This document shows positions 51,877 through 60,840 of a DNA stretch of 64,000 nucleotides, one piece after another. The first letter of the stretch is position 1. Each line of letters opens with the position of its first letter. Both the position numbers and the translations under genes were made by a program. Location of the stretch: assembly GCA_963829995.1 (NCBI GenBank), contig CAWHKW010000031.1, positions 186,001 through 250,000 on the forward strand. The letters are read 5' to 3'. Under the pieces are notes generated by a model that had not been told where the DNA came from, searched no databases, and saw only the letters and a list, made by a program, of their open reading frames with translations. The stretch comes from JACCZX01 sp963829995 (lineage in GTDB: Bacteria > Pseudomonadota > Gammaproteobacteria > Burkholderiales > Burkholderiaceae_F).

Positions 51877-53329
51877 CTACCAGGGCAGGGAATACGTCTT
51901 GGTGTTGGTGAAGCTTTTCATCGCTTCGAGAACACCTTCCTTGTATCCCAAACCTGAATCCTTGATTCCGCCGAAAGGCGTCAGTTCCAACCGGTATCCG
52001 GGCACTTCGCGCACGTTCACCGTGCCGACCTGCAGCTCGGAAACGAAGCGCGTGATGTAGTCGAGCCGGTTGGTGCACACCGCGGACGACAGGCCATACG
52101 CGGTCGAGTTGCTGATCGCAATCGCTTCGTCGATCGTGTCGAAACGGATGACGGGCGATACCGGCCCGAACGTTTCCTGTTTGACCAGCGTCATGCCCGG
52201 CTTTCACATGGTCGACGACAGTCGGCGCATACAGCGCGCCCGTGCGCTTGTTGCCAGCCAGAAGCTGCGCGCCTTGCGCTACCGCTTCGTTCACTCTGTG
52301 CTCGAACTGTTGCGCCGCTGGCTCGTCGATCACTGTGCCCATGTCGGTCGAAGGATCGAGCGGGTCGCCGTACTTCAGCGCGCGGGTCTTTTCGAGCAAC
52401 AGCTCGACGAAACGGTCGGCCACCTTTTGCTGCACCAGCATCCGCTTGACTGCCGTGCAGCGCTGCCCCGAGTTCTTGTACGAGCCGCTCGCCGCAAGGC
52501 TCGCTGCTTCCTCCAGATCGGCGTCTTCCATCACGATGATCGGATCGTTGCCGCCGAGCTCGAGAACCTGCCGCTTGTAGACCGCCTTGGCAGCGATCGC
52601 CTTGCCGACGGCGACGCCGCCGGTAAACGTCACCAGATCGACGTGTGCATTGGTCAACAGCTCATCGGCGATCTCGCGCGGATCGCCGGTGACGACCGAC
52701 AACATCGGTGGCGGCAACCCCGCTTCGTACAGAATGTCTGCAAGCGCGTAGGCCGCGAGCGGTGTCTTCTCGCTGGGCTTCAACACGACCCGATTGTTGG
52801 TTGCAATCGCAGGCGCAACCTTGTGGATCACCTGATTCAGCGGATGGTTGAACGGCGTGATCGCCGTGATAACGCCGAGCAGCGGCTCACGCATCGTGTA
52901 GACCTTGCGCTTGCGCCCATGCGGGGTGACGTCGCACGAGAACACCTGGCCGTCGTCTACCAGCGCCTGGTTCGCGGAGAACAGCAGCACGTCGCTGGCG
53001 CGACCGACTTCGTACAGCGTGTCCTTCAGGCACAGGCCGGACTCGAGCGTGATCAGCCGCGCCAGTTCATCCCGGCGCTTGGCGATGATTTCGCCGGCCT
53101 TCATCAGAATGCGATAGCGGTCGTGCCGTGTCAGCGAGCTGCGAAACTTTGCGCCGAGTTCGATCGCGCGGCGTACTTGCTGCACCGACGCGCTCGGAAC
53201 GACTGCAATCACGTCGCCGGTATACGGGTAGCGGACTTCGAAGTGCCGATCGCCCGCCACCTTGTCGCCGGCGATGCGGAGTGATTCGGTTCGAACCGGA
53301 GCACGTGGCGAATCCATGAGTGCGTTCAT
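51877..53329 (-). CDS. phnY: Phosphonoacetaldehyde dehydrogenase, frameshifted
   Basis: An NAD(P)-dependent aldehyde dehydrogenase of about 483 residues. It has LELGGNDPIIVM, the catalytic Cys in NSGQRCTAVKR, and a C-terminus with LVKQETFGPVSPVIRF and PFGGIKDSGLGYKEGV. It turns phosphonoacetaldehyde into phosphonoacetate for PhnA. The frame breaks at 52202-52204, where an extra base in a run of three (AAAG for AAG in the gene) shifts it. Corrected, the gene ends at 51877. I start at ATG 53329, 4 bases after the phnA stop with GTGAAGG upstream. The function is named from context as well as family; many ALDHs look alike. Confidence 0.85.
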
Positions 53330-53333
53330 GCCT

Positions 53334-54569
53334 TCACTGCGCAAAATTCAATGCAAGATCGAACGCGTCGAAATTGCGCCAGCGATGATTCGCATCCAGC
53401 CCTTCAATGCGCCGGTTGATGATCAGCGGCACGCGCTGCTCCGAGATTCCGCCGTGCGAACGCAGCGGCAACTCGAGCTGCGACAAGTCATGCCGGCTGT
53501 GGCTGGTGCCAAGTACGAAGCTGCGCTCGGCTACGACGACAATGTCGCCGATGCGGTCGGGCGGCAATTCGAAGCGCTGCGCCGCTTCGGCGCGCGGCAG
53601 GACCAGCTCGATTCCGATCAACGCACGTAGTTGATCGATCACGCCACCGACGACGTCGGCTGGCAGGTAAATCGTCGCGAACGATCCGAGCGCGCCGTGA
53701 TGCACGACGTATGGATCGGTAATCGGCAGGATTACGCGCGAGCGCTCACTGCCGAGCCACGTGTCGAGCAAGTCCTGCAGATAAATCACGTTCGGACTCG
53801 CGTCTAGCCGCGTTTTGGCGTTCATGCCGTGGTCTGCAGTGACGACGAACACCGCGCCTTGCGCGTCGAGCTCGCCTAAATAGCGGTCGAACATCGCATA
53901 GAACCGATTCGCATCTTCGTCACCCGGCGCGTGCTTGTGCTGAACGTAGTCCGTCGTCGACAGGTACAGCAAATCCGGGCGCTGCGTCTTGATCAGCTTG
54001 ACTCCGGCCGCGAAGACGAACTCCGAAAGCTCGGCGCTGTACACATCGGGCACCGGCATGCCCACCAGCGAAACCGCGTCATCGATGCCATTTTCCTGCG
54101 CGTTTGCCTGATCGGCCTTCTCCGCCGAAAAACAAATGCCGCGCAGCTTGTGTCCCAGCAGCCGGCGCAATTTGTCTTTCGCGGTGACGACTGCAACTGA
54201 ATGTCCGCTGTCGGCTACCGCCGCCAGAATCGTCGGCGCGCGCAGCCATTTTGGGTCATTCATCATCACTTCGGCGTTTGTTTCGACATCGAACAACGTA
54301 TTGCCGCAGATGCCGTGCACGGATGGTGGAGCGCCGGTCACGATCGAAAGATTGTTCGGATTCGTGAAGCTCGGCACGACGCAGTCGGCTAACAGGGCAG
54401 TACCCTCGGCCAGCACGCGCTTGAGGTGCGGCATTCGGCCGCCGGCGACTGCCTGCGCGATGTAATCGGGCTCGCAACCGTCGACACATATCACGACGGT
54501 CGGCTGTTTTGGCACGGCGTAGCGGCGCCCATTAACTTCGATCGCGCTGCCGTTTTTCCTCATTGTCAT
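53334..54569 (-). CDS. phnA: Phosphonoacetate hydrolase
   Basis: An alkaline-phosphatase-superfamily enzyme of 411 residues that splits phosphonoacetate into acetate and phosphate. Metal and nucleophile motifs are CVDGCEPDYI (Asp ligand near residue 29), PSFTNPNNLSIVTGAPP (nucleophile Thr near residue 68), STTDYVQHKHAPGDED, VTADHGMNAKT and RSHGGISEQ. The length is typical for PhnA. It overlaps the regulator gene by 4 bases (ATGA) and ends 4 bases before phnY, consistent with one coupled operon. Confidence 0.93.
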   Translation of the reverse strand: MTMRKNGSAIEVNGRRYAVPKQPTVVICVDGCEPDYIAQAVAGGRMPHLKRVLAEGTALLADCVVPSFTNPNNLSIVTGAPPSVHGICGNTLFDVETNAEVMMNDPKWLRAPTILAAVADSGHSVAVVTAKDKLRRLLGHKLRGICFSAEKADQANAQENGIDDAVSLVGMPVPDVYSAELSEFVFAAGVKLIKTQRPDLLYLSTTDYVQHKHAPGDEDANRFYAMFDRYLGELDAQGAVFVVTADHGMNAKTRLDASPNVIYLQDLLDTWLGSERSRVILPITDPYVVHHGALGSFATIYLPADVVGGVIDQLRALIGIELVLPRAEAAQRFELPPDRIGDIVVVAERSFVLGTSHSRHDLSQLELPLRSHGGISEQRVPLIINRRIEGLDANHRWRNFDAFDLALNFAQ

Positions 54570-55336
54570 ACCTTGGCCTTCCGTGCGCCTCGCGTGCGGG
54601 GCGGCCTCGGCCTCGCAGCACTTCCGTGCAGAGCGCGCTGCCTGCTTTCAATCACGTGGTCGTACATCGCGCGTCCCGCCTGCTCCGAGTCGCCTGAAGC
54701 GATCGCTTTCAAAATCGCCCGGTGCTCGGCGGCGGAATGCGGTAGCGCGGCCTCGTCGCGCAAATTGCGGCGCCGGTACAACGCGAGCTCTTTCACCAGC
54801 TTGCGATAGACGCCGGCAAGCTTTCGGTTGCCCGCATATTCGACCAGCGCATCGTGGAACTGCAGATTTAACAGGTGATACGTATCTGCATCGCCTGTGC
54901 GTGCGGCGGCGTCCATTTTCTCGACGACGGCGCGGACTGCCTTCATCTGCACGGGCGTGATCGAATCGGCGAGCCGGCGGCCGACCAACTCATCCATCGC
55001 GGCGCGCAAGTCGAAAATTTCCAGCGCTTCTTCCAGCGGAATCTCCCGCACGAACACGCCGCGATTCTTTTCCTGCCGCACCAGGCCGGCTTCCTCAAGC
55101 ATCCGAAACGCTTCACGAATCGGCCCTCGGGAAACCCCCAAGCGCTCCGACAACCACGCTTCGGTAAGTTTGGCACCGGCCTTGATTTCGCCCTCAAGAA
55201 TCATGCGTTCGATTTCGTGCTGCGCTGCGCTCGAAAGCGATGCCGAGCGAAGCACTGCAATACTCGGGGGCGAGGCGCGATTCAGTTCGACAGCGTGTAC
55301 TGCCGCGGTGCCGTTGCTACGGGGGCGATCAATCAT
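54566..55336 (-). CDS. GntR-family (FCD) regulator of the phosphonate cluster
   Basis: A protein of 256 residues. The winged helix-turn-helix is at about residues 40-95 (GAKLTEAWLSERLGVSRGPIREA, then LVRQEKNRGVFVREI). An all-helical FCD ligand domain follows (ALEIFDLRAAMDEL, then LNLQFHDALVEYAGN). I start at ATG 55336; the frame is open to TTG 55375, but that codon lies inside the palindromic operator. The first gene of the minus-strand operon, it probably represses both divergent operons. The ligand may be AEP or a pathway intermediate. Confidence 0.87.
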   Translation of the reverse strand: MIDRPRSNGTAAVHAVELNRASPPSIAVLRSASLSSAAQHEIERMILEGEIKAGAKLTEAWLSERLGVSRGPIREAFRMLEEAGLVRQEKNRGVFVREIPLEEALEIFDLRAAMDELVGRRLADSITPVQMKAVRAVVEKMDAAARTGDADTYHLLNLQFHDALVEYAGNRKLAGVYRKLVKELALYRRRNLRDEAALPHSAAEHRAILKAIASGDSEQAGRAMYDHVIESRQRALHGSAARPRPPRTRGARKAKV

Positions 55337-55360
55337 GTTCCGCAGTTTACCTCGCAAACG

Positions 55361-55394
55361 GTCAATTGTCGACAATCAGCAAAAAACAATTGAC
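55361..55394. promoter_or_regulatory. Palindromic operator between the divergent phosphonate operons
   Basis: A perfect 12-bp palindrome ATTGTCGACAAT (55365-55376) of the TTGT-N2-ACAA type expected for FCD-class GntR proteins. A wider pair of arms, gtcaattg (55361-55368) and caattgac (55387-55394), surrounds it and ends in the -35 box of the phnS promoter. Binding here could control both directions. Confidence 0.75.
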
Positions 55395-55419
55395 AGTCAA
55401 AATCGAGCTTGCCTAGACT
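55390..55419 (+). promoter_or_regulatory. Probable sigma-70 promoter of phnS-T-U-W
   Basis: A perfect -35 TTGACA at 55390-55395 and a moderate -10 TAGACT at 55414-55419, with an 18-base spacer. The -35 box overlaps the operator arm, so repressor binding would block polymerase. The predicted leader to the phnS ATG is about 85 bases. Confidence 0.65.
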
Positions 55420-55510
55420 GCAAGCGATTTGCGTAACTCTCATTTCTGTCACCATCGCGTCAATCTTGAAACCTAGCCTGTTCGGTCGTCCGCAACACAA
55501 GGAGAAATCG

Positions 55511-56542
55511 ATGAAATTCGTTTCCACCACGGCCGGCAAGCTGCTTGCGGCCGCTGCACTTTCTGTTTTCGCCGTCGGCGCCTACGCGCAGAAGACGCAG
55601 CTCAGCGTTTACACCGCGCTCGAAACCGATCAACTGAAGGCCTACAAGGAAGGATTCGAAAAGGCCAACCCGAACATCGAGATCAACTGGGTGCGCGACT
55701 CGACCGGCATCGTCACCGCGAAGCTGCTCGCCGAAAAGGCAAACCCGAAGGCCGATGTCGTGATGGGGCTTGCCGCGACGAGCCTGGCGATCTTCAGTAC
55801 CGAAGGCATGCTGGTGCCCTACGCACCGGCCGGATTGAGCCGCGTCGCCGCGCAGTATCGCGACCCGAGTAATCCGCCGGCATGGGTCGGAATGGACGTC
55901 TGGGGTGCAACCATTTGCTACAACACGACCGAAGGCGCGAAGCGGAATATCCCGAAACCCGAGACGTGGCGTGATCTCACGAAGCCGGTTTACAAGGGTC
56001 AGATCGTGATGCCGCACCCGGCGTCGTCCGGCACCGGGTTCTTCGACGTCTCCGCTTGGCTGCAGTTGTGGGGCGAAGCCGAAGGCTGGAAGTACATGGA
56101 CGGCCTGCACGAAAACATCGCGCAGTACATGCATTCGGGTTCGCGCCCGTGCGCGGCGGCGGCGGCCGGTGAATACGTGGTCGGCATTTCGTTCGAATAT
56201 CGCGCCAACCGCGAGAAAGCGCGCGGCGCACCGATCGAGCTGGTGTTTCCGAAAGAGGGACTCGGCTGGGATCTGGAGGCCATTGCGATCCACAAGGGCA
56301 CGAAGAACCTGGCCGCGGCGCAGAAGCTACTCGACTGGGCGGTCAGCGACGAGGCGATGGCGTTGTATGCGAATAACTTCGCGATCGTCGCGGTGCCGGC
56401 AATGTCGAAGCCGCTGCCGAACGTGCCGAGCGATTACGCAAGCCGCCTGGTGAAGAACGACTTTGCATGGGCCGCGAAGAACCGCGATCGGATTCTCGCC
56501 GAGTGGAGCAAGCGTTACGAATCGAAGGCTGCTCCGAAGTAA
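55511..56542 (+). CDS. phnS: 2-aminoethylphosphonate ABC transporter substrate-binding protein
   Basis: A periplasmic binding protein of 343 residues with a signal peptide (KLLAAAALSVFAVGAYAQ). The mature part starts LSVYTALETDQLKAYKEGF and contains WVRDSTGIVTAKLLAEK and the conserved VMPHPASSGTGFFDVSAWLQ, as in the PhnS2 group within the iron/AEP binding-protein family. ATG 55511 has AAGGAGAAATC upstream. It is the first gene of the plus-strand operon. The neighbouring phnT/phnU/phnW genes support AEP as the substrate. Confidence 0.9.
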   Translation: MKFVSTTAGKLLAAAALSVFAVGAYAQKTQLSVYTALETDQLKAYKEGFEKANPNIEINWVRDSTGIVTAKLLAEKANPKADVVMGLAATSLAIFSTEGMLVPYAPAGLSRVAAQYRDPSNPPAWVGMDVWGATICYNTTEGAKRNIPKPETWRDLTKPVYKGQIVMPHPASSGTGFFDVSAWLQLWGEAEGWKYMDGLHENIAQYMHSGSRPCAAAAAGEYVVGISFEYRANREKARGAPIELVFPKEGLGWDLEAIAIHKGTKNLAAAQKLLDWAVSDEAMALYANNFAIVAVPAMSKPLPNVPSDYASRLVKNDFAWAAKNRDRILAEWSKRYESKAAPK

Positions 56543-56547
56543 CGTTG

Positions 56548-56618
56548 TTCCGGACGGCTCAGCCGCCGGAATAACTCGCCGGGTTCGAACGCACGTTGGC
56601 GTTCAACCCGGCGTTTTT
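56548..56618 (+). terminator. Tandem hairpins between phnS and phnT, second one terminator-like
   Basis: The first hairpin (56548-56571) pairs ttccgg and cggct with agccg and ccggaa, with one bulge. The second (arms 56578-56592 and 56599-56612, gccgggtt...aacccggc with one bulge) is followed by GTTTTTGTT. This fits a partial terminator or mRNA-stabilising structure that keeps binding-protein levels above those of the membrane parts, as in other ABC operons. Confidence 0.72.
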
Positions 56619-56634
56619 GTTGCAGACTTCTGCC

Positions 56635-57894
56635 GTGACCGACGATAGCGCCTCAGTTCGTCTTGAAGGCATCAACAAAACGTTCGGCAGTTTTGTTGCT
56701 CTCAGATCCATCGATCTGGCGATCAACCCGGGAGAGCTGGTCTGCTTTCTCGGGCCGTCGGGCTGCGGCAAGACGACGTTGCTGCGAATCATTGCGGGTC
56801 TCGAGCAGCAAACCACTGGCCGCATCTGGCAAAACGGCGTCGATGTGTCGAACGCGCCGCCCGCCGCACGCGACTACGGAATCGTTTTTCAGTCGTATGC
56901 ATTGTTTCCCAATCTGACGATCGCTGAGAACGTCGGCTATGGGCTGGTCAATCGGCGCAAGGGGCGCGCGGAGCTGACGGCGCGCGTTAACGAGCTGCTG
57001 TCGCTGGTCGGGCTGCCGGATGCGGGCGCGAAGTATCCGAGCCAGATGTCGGGCGGGCAGCAGCAGCGCGTGGCGCTCGCGCGCGCGCTGGCAACGTCAC
57101 CGAGCCTGCTGTTGCTCGACGAGCCGCTTTCCGCGCTGGATGCCAAGGTCAGAGAGCGCCTGCGCGGCGAGATCAAGCAGCTGCAGCGCAGACTGCGCGT
57201 GACGACGATCATGGTGACGCACGACCAGGAAGAAGCGCTGTCGATGGCCGATCGCGTCGTCGTGATGAATGACGGGGTGATCGAGCAGGTCGGCTCGGCC
57301 AGCGAAGTCTACGAACGGGCCGCGACGCCGTTCGTTGCGGATTTCCTCGGCAAGGTCAACGTCCTGAAAGCCACATCGCTTGGTGGCGGGCGATATCGAG
57401 TCGGCCAGGTCGACCTGACCTTGCCGGTCAATGGCAATGCGGGCAATGCGGCCGGCGAGGCGGTGCGCATCTACATGCGACCCGAAGACCGGCATGTCGA
57501 AGGCGATATCGCAAGCCTGCCGAATCGCCTGCGCGGACGTATCGTTCGCATCGATTATCTCGGCACGTTCTGCCTCGCTGAGCTGCGCAGTGACGCGCTC
57601 GGCCAGCCGATGATGATTTCGTATTCGCTGAACCAGCTGCATGACCTGGGGGTGCGTGAAGGAGCGGAAGTCGACATCGCACTAAGAGTCGACCGGGTTC
57701 GCGTGTTTGCCGACAACACTGCCGGCGCGAGCGAGCGCCATGAATTCGATTGCGCTGCCGGCCCGCAATGTCGGCGCACCTTCGCGCTTTGCGCTCGCCG
57801 GCGAAGCACTGGCTGCGCGCGGCGGCATCCTGTTGCTGGCGCTTGCCCTGTTCGTCTTTCTGACGGTGCCGCTCGCAATGATCTTTGCGCGTAG
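56635..57894 (+). CDS. phnT: 2-aminoethylphosphonate ABC transporter ATP-binding protein
   Basis: An ABC ATPase with Walker A FLGPSGCGKTTLLRII, signature MSGGQQQRVALARAL, Walker B LLLLDEPLSALDA and the C-terminal TOBE region. I start at GTG 56635; TTG 56596 would lie inside the terminator-like hairpin. The frame runs to 57894, 155 bases into phnU, and the tail after about residue 362 is Cys/Arg-rich and unlike the family. One missing base near 57700-57735 would instead give a stop at 57741-57743 overlapping the phnU ATG (ATGA) and a normal product of about 369 residues. So a small frameshift near the end is likely. Confidence 0.88.
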   Translation: MTDDSASVRLEGINKTFGSFVALRSIDLAINPGELVCFLGPSGCGKTTLLRIIAGLEQQTTGRIWQNGVDVSNAPPAARDYGIVFQSYALFPNLTIAENVGYGLVNRRKGRAELTARVNELLSLVGLPDAGAKYPSQMSGGQQQRVALARALATSPSLLLLDEPLSALDAKVRERLRGEIKQLQRRLRVTTIMVTHDQEEALSMADRVVVMNDGVIEQVGSASEVYERAATPFVADFLGKVNVLKATSLGGGRYRVGQVDLTLPVNGNAGNAAGEAVRIYMRPEDRHVEGDIASLPNRLRGRIVRIDYLGTFCLAELRSDALGQPMMISYSLNQLHDLGVREGAEVDIALRVDRVRVFADNTAGASERHEFDCAAGPQCRRTFALCARRRSTGCARRHPVAGACPVRLSDGAARNDLCA

Positions 57895-59471
57895 CGTTGA
57901 AGATCGCGCCGGCACTTTCGTCGGGTTGACCAACTTTGCGCAGTACGTGCAGTCACCGGCGCTGGCTCAGTCGACCTGGAACACGCTCACGTTCGCGGTG
58001 CTGACGACGCTGGTCACGGTGCCGCTCGCGTTCATATTTGCCTATTCGATTCAGCGCAGCTGCATTCCGTGGAAAGGATTGTGGCGCAACGTTGCGATGA
58101 TTCCGATTCTGGCGCCGTCGCTGCTGGCGGCGATTTCTTTTATCTACCTGTTCGGCAATCAGGGTGCATTCAAATTCATGCTCGGCTGGGTCGGTCTGCA
58201 ATCGATCTACGGCATGCCGGGCATGGTGCTGGCGATGACCTTTGCATCATTCCCGCATGCGGTGATGATCCTGATGGCCGCGCTCGCCTTGTCCGACGCC
58301 CGGCTGTATGAAGCCGCCGATTCGCTCGGCACCAGCGAGCGCCGCAAGTTCATGACGATCACCCTGCCGGGTGCCAAGTACGGACTGATCTCCGCAAGCA
58401 TGGTCGTGTTCACGATGGCGGTTTCCGAGTTCGGCGTGCCGAAGGTGATCGGCGGCAACACGAACGTGCTTGCGGTTGATATCTACAAGCAGGTGATCGG
58501 CCAGCAGAACTTCTCGATGGGCGCGGTGGTTGGCCTGGTGCTTGCTGCTGCCGGCGGTGGTCGCGTTCATCATCGACCATAACGTGCGGCGCCGGCAGAA
58601 AGCTCTGTTAACCGCGCGCAGCGTGCCGTATCAGGCCAAGCCCGCGCGCGGGCGCGATCGCATCCTGCTCGTGTTCGTCGTGCTGATGTCGGCGCTTTGC
58701 TGCTGACGGTCGTCGGCATGGCTGCCTTTGGTTCGTTCGTCAAGTTCTGGCCGTACAACCTGTCGCTGACGCTGAACCATTACACGTACGGCTTTGCCGA
58801 ATTCGGCATCGAGCACGCGTATCGCAACAGCCTGACCATGGCGCTGTGGTGCGGCGTGCTCGGTGCGGCCATTACCTTTGCCGGCGCCTACTGGCTTGAA
58901 AAGACGCGTGGTGCGGAACTGGCTGCGGCCGGCAATCCGCATGCAGGCGATGCTGCCGATGGCGGTGCCCGGCCTGGTGCTCGGTATCGGCTATATCCTT
59001 TTCTTCAACCAGGCCGCCAATCCGTTGAACTTCCTGTACGGAAGCATGGCGATTCTGATTCTGTCGACCCTGGTGCACTTCTATTCATCAAGCCATTTGA
59101 CCGCGGTTACTGCGTTGAAGCAGATTGATGGCGAGTTCGAATCCGTATCGGCGTCGCTGAAGGTCCCGTTCTACAAGACGTTCTGGCGCGTGACCGTGCC
59201 GGTCTGCCTGCCGTCGATCCTGGATATCGGCCGCTACTACTTCGTCAACGCGATGACGACCATATCGGCGGTCGTGTTCTTGTATTCGCCGCAGACGACA
59301 CTGGCGGCGATATCGATCCTGCAGCTCGACGAGGCCGGCGCCATCGGCTCGGCGGCGGCAATGGCGACCCTGATCGTGATCACTTCGGCAGGCGTCACGG
59401 CGTTACTGTTCGCCATCGAGTGGCTCTTGATCAGGCGCACGCAAAAGTGGCGCAACACGGCGAAAACGTAG
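57740..59471 (+). pseudogene. phnU: 2-aminoethylphosphonate ABC transporter permease (fused type), three frameshifts
   Basis: The gene spans 577 codons, the size of the fused two-domain AEP permease (PhnU2 type). The first domain starts MNSIALPARN and has the EAA loop EAADSLGTSERRKFM; the second has ESVSASLKVPFYKTFWRV. The frame breaks at 58542-58543 (TT for T), 58696-58698 (TTT, one base short) and 58915-58916 (GG for G). Between breaks the translation matches a permease without gaps, for example VVAFIIDHNVRRRQKA and MLPMAVPGLVLGIGYILFF. It is either a recent pseudogene or intact in the organism and misread. phnW starts 9 bases after its stop. Confidence 0.85.
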
Positions 59472-59480
59472 GAGAACACG

Positions 59481-60622
59481 ATGATTCGCGGCAATGATCC
59501 GATTCTGCTGACGCCCGGTCCGCTGACCACGTCACTTCGCACGAAGCAGGCGATGCTCAACGATTGGGGTTCGTGGGACGCAGCGTTCAATTCGATCACC
59601 GCCAGTATCCGGCGTGATGTGGTCGAGATCGTTAACGGAGGTGACGACTACACGTGCGTTCCGCTTGCAGGGCAGCGGAACTTTTTCGGTCGAAGCGGCG
59701 ATCGGCACGCTGGTGCCAGCGCGACGGAAAAGTGCTGGTGCCGAACAACGGAGCGTATTGCGCGCGCATCGTTCGCATCTGCAAATATTTGAACCGCACG
59801 GTCGTTGACCTCGCGGTGCCCGAAGATCAGCCGACCACCGGCGCCATCGTCGAGGCGGCACTCGCTGCTGATCCGTCGATCACGCATGTGGCGCAGGTGC
59901 ATTGCGAAACCGGCGCCGGAATGGTGAACGACTTGACCGGCGTCGCGCAAGCCTGCCGCAAACACGGCAAGGGCTTGATCGTCGACGCGATGAGCTCGTT
60001 TGCCGCACTGCCGGTCGACGTGCGCACGACTCCATTCGATGCGCTGGTCGCCGCCAGTGGTAAATGCCTGGAAGGCGTGCCGGGCATGGGCTTCGTGATC
60101 GTCAAGAAGGCGTTGCTCGAGAGCCGCGCGGGCAACGCGCACTCGCTGGCGATGGATTTGCACGATCAGTACGTCTACATGGAGAAGACGACGCAGTGGC
60201 GCTACACGCCGCCGACGCATGTCGTCGCGGCATTGCGCGTTGCAATCGATCAGTTCAAGGAAGAGGGTGGTCAGCCTGCGCGCCTCGCTCGGTACACAGC
60301 AAACTGTGCAGCACTGATCGAAGGCATGGGCAAGCTTGGCTTTCGAACCTTCCTGGCACCGGCAGTGCAGGCGCCGATCATCGTCACGTTCCATGCGCCG
60401 GCCGATGCGGCATACAGCTTCAAGACGTTCTACGAAATGACGCGTGACCGTGGGTACATTTTGTATCCGGGCAAGCTGACGCAGGTCGAAACGTTTCGGG
60501 TCGGATGCATTGGGGCGATCGATGCGAACGAAATGCGAAATGTCGTTAGTGCGGTTGAGCAGACGTTGAGAGTGATGGGTATTAAGCAGGTGGCACCGGT
60601 TGGTCAAAGGAAAGCCGCTTAG
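59481..60622 (+). pseudogene. phnW: 2-aminoethylphosphonate:pyruvate transaminase, two frameshifts
   Basis: A PLP-dependent transaminase of about 380 codons that turns AEP and pyruvate into phosphonoacetaldehyde and alanine. It starts MIRGNDPILLTPGPLTTSLR with TAGGAG upstream. The frame breaks at 59665-59666 (extra T) and 59718 (extra A). The three pieces join as DDYTCVPL, QGSGTFSVEAAIGTLVP and RDGKVLVPNNGAYCARI with no lost residues. The PLP Lys motif AASGKCLEGVPGMGF is intact in the last piece. This close fit suggests very recent events or read errors rather than old decay. Confidence 0.9.
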
Positions 60623-60629
60623 GCGCGGT

Positions 60630-60809
60630 GCGCAAGCGTTGGGCGGAGCTGGCCTGCCTGGGCGTCGGGCACTGAAGTGCCGACCACTGCGGTACTCACA
60701 ACGCCGGCGCGAAATAAGGCTAAAGCGTTATTTCGCTCAACTGCCCCGGCGTTGCTCCGTTCCTCGGGCGACGCCCCGAAGGCAGGTCAGCTCCGCCCAA
60801 CGCTTGCGC
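60630..60809. repeat. 180-bp nested palindromic element downstream of phnW
   Basis: Outer arms of 29 bases (60630-60658 and 60781-60809) are complementary with one mismatch. Inside are further pairs: gcgaaataa with ttatttcgc, aacgccgg with ccggcgtt, gggcgtcg with cgacgccc, and a hairpin around cactgaagtg. The whole could form one long branched cruciform. No open frame of note and no flanking target duplication are seen. It resembles a miniature mobile or extragenic palindromic repeat. It fills most of the 302-base gap between phnW and the next gene. Confidence 0.85.
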
Positions 60810-60840
60810 TTGAGACAGTCTCACTTGGTGTGGGGAAGGG

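Noticed and set aside
52070..53284. Plus-strand frame of 404 codons opposite phnY
   Set aside because: Arg-rich shadow of the dehydrogenase gene.
58542..59718. Programmed ribosomal frameshifting in phnU and phnW
   Set aside because: Five shifts of differing type, with no slippery heptamer or downstream structure common to them, make recoding implausible.
59648..60607. Minus-strand frame of 319 codons opposite phnW
   Set aside because: Shadow frame; the PLP motif and conserved blocks of phnW lie on the plus strand.
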